Source: VRUE01 sp035548675 (GTDB taxonomy: Bacteria > Actinomycetota > Thermoleophilia > Solirubrobacterales > 70-9). Taken from it: a stretch of 13,299 nt of DNA. A program made the translations under genes and the position numbers. The notes below the pieces were generated by a model. That model ran no database searches. It saw nothing but the letters and a program-made list of their open reading frames with translations, and was not told the origin of the DNA. This document shows positions 12,875-13,299 of this stretch, piece after piece. The stretch spans positions 1-13,299 of the forward strand of contig DASZSJ010000041.1 of assembly GCA_035548675.1 (NCBI GenBank), written 5' to 3'. The stretch's first letter is position 1. Every line of letters begins with the position of its first letter.

Positions 12875-13299
12875 ATGAATCGCCCGAGCCATCGAGCCTC
12901 GCGGGTTGCCCTCGCCCTGATTGCCTGCCTGGCCCTGCTCCTGCTGGGGGCGGCAAGCGCCAGCGCCGCGCGTTGTCACGGCAAGCACGCGACGATCGTC
13001 GGTACGCCCGGCAACGACGTCCTGGTCGGCAAGGGCGCCAACGACGTGATCTACGGTGGCGGGGGCGACGACAAGATCTACGGGGGGCGCAACGGCAACG
13101 ACACGATCTGCGGCGGGCCCGGCAACGACAGGATCTACGGCGGCAAGGGCTTCGACAAGCTCTACGGCGAAGGTGGCAACGACCGCGCAAAGGGCGGCAG
13201 CGGCTCCGATCGCGTCGAAGGGGGCAGCGGCGACGACCAACTGAGCGGCGAAAAGGGCAAGGACAACCTGCTCGGCGGCGGCGGCGACGACACGCTGCT
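12875..13299 (+). CDS. Secreted RTX-type calcium-binding repeat protein (3' end outside window)
   Basis: The gene runs off the right edge; 141 residues are visible. The start ATG at 12875 follows a G-rich GGGGGGTGAG. An in-frame ATG at 12863 has no ribosome binding site. Residues 1-31 are a Sec-type signal peptide (MNRPSHRASR, then a hydrophobic core, then ASA before the cleavage site). From about residue 43 the protein is nothing but nine-residue glycine-aspartate repeats of the GGxGxDxhx type (GTPGNDVLV, GGGGDDKIY, GGPGNDRIY, GGKGFDKLY and more), which form calcium-binding parallel beta rolls. One repeat near residue 70 has an extra residue. There is no catalytic domain in the visible part. 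It is divergent from the ASCH gene. A surface or secreted calcium-binding role is inferred; what the C-terminus holds is unknown. Confidence 0.9.
   Translation, partial: MNRPSHRASRVALALIACLALLLLGAASASAARCHGKHATIVGTPGNDVLVGKGANDVIYGGGGDDKIYGGRNGNDTICGGPGNDRIYGGKGFDKLYGEGGNDRAKGGSGSDRVEGGSGDDQLSGEKGKDNLLGGGGDDTL

Noticed and set aside
12768..13190. N-terminal extension of the ASCH reading frame to 275 residues
   Set aside because: The extension is antisense to the signal peptide and repeats of the RTX gene and is Arg/Cys-rich nonsense. The ASCH domain starts at the ATG at 12767.

Overview
The window looks like chromosomal DNA of a high-GC actinobacterium, most likely of the Thermoleophilia/Solirubrobacterales type. 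This is inferred from four things: a large secreted Cys/Trp-rich protein with Ig-like modules of a style common in that group, an Mrp ATPase with an actinobacterial-type C-terminus, a 7Fe ferredoxin, and a CIRCE-controlled groES-groEL pair whose GroEL ends in a Gly/Met tail. No rRNA, tRNA, CRISPR array, transposase or integrase was found.

Layout. 1-230 holds repeats and a long hairpin but no supported gene. 231-2983 (minus) is a probable two-gene unit: a secreted 754-residue protein followed by a cyclophilin peptidyl-prolyl isomerase. A divergent intergenic region with three 22-bp tandem repeats separates it from mrp (3139-4296, plus). The 4297-4602 gap holds a strong hairpin. 4603-6111 (minus, visibly richer in A/T than its surroundings) is a three-gene cassette: a ribbon-helix-helix antitoxin overlapping a MazF/PemK toxin, followed 5 bases later by a TPR/SEC-C protein. 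A 7Fe ferredoxin (6153-6422, minus) is divergent from an NAD(P)-binding SDR-like gene (6548-7429, plus), which overlaps a secreted GH26-like glycosidase (7410-8504, plus). A DUF559 endonuclease-like gene (8564-9559, minus) follows. groEL and groES (9717-11688, minus) lie downstream of a perfect CIRCE element. Then come an SRPBCC protein and an ASCH protein (11854-12767, minus), and the 5' part of a secreted RTX-repeat protein that runs off the right edge (12875-13299, plus).

The least expected structure is a three-copy family of about 49-bp palindromes (8536-8584, 9496-9542, 11796-11846). Each has a 9-12 bp outer stem, a symmetrical GA/GA internal loop, a 7-bp inner stem and a 9-base loop. 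Two copies in the same orientation bracket the DUF559 gene. One lies inside its 5' coding region and the other supplies its stop codon. The third lies between the SRPBCC gene and the groES promoter.

Several genes (antitoxin, SDR, ASCH, perhaps the cyclophilin) have a TANNNT -10 box 8-9 bases before the ATG and no Shine-Dalgarno, which suggests leaderless mRNAs. The groESL, ferredoxin, 754-residue protein, GH26-like and RTX genes have recognisable ribosome binding sites. The hairpins at gene ends lack U-tracts, as is common in high-GC actinobacteria. All functions are assigned by reading motifs, without database searches.
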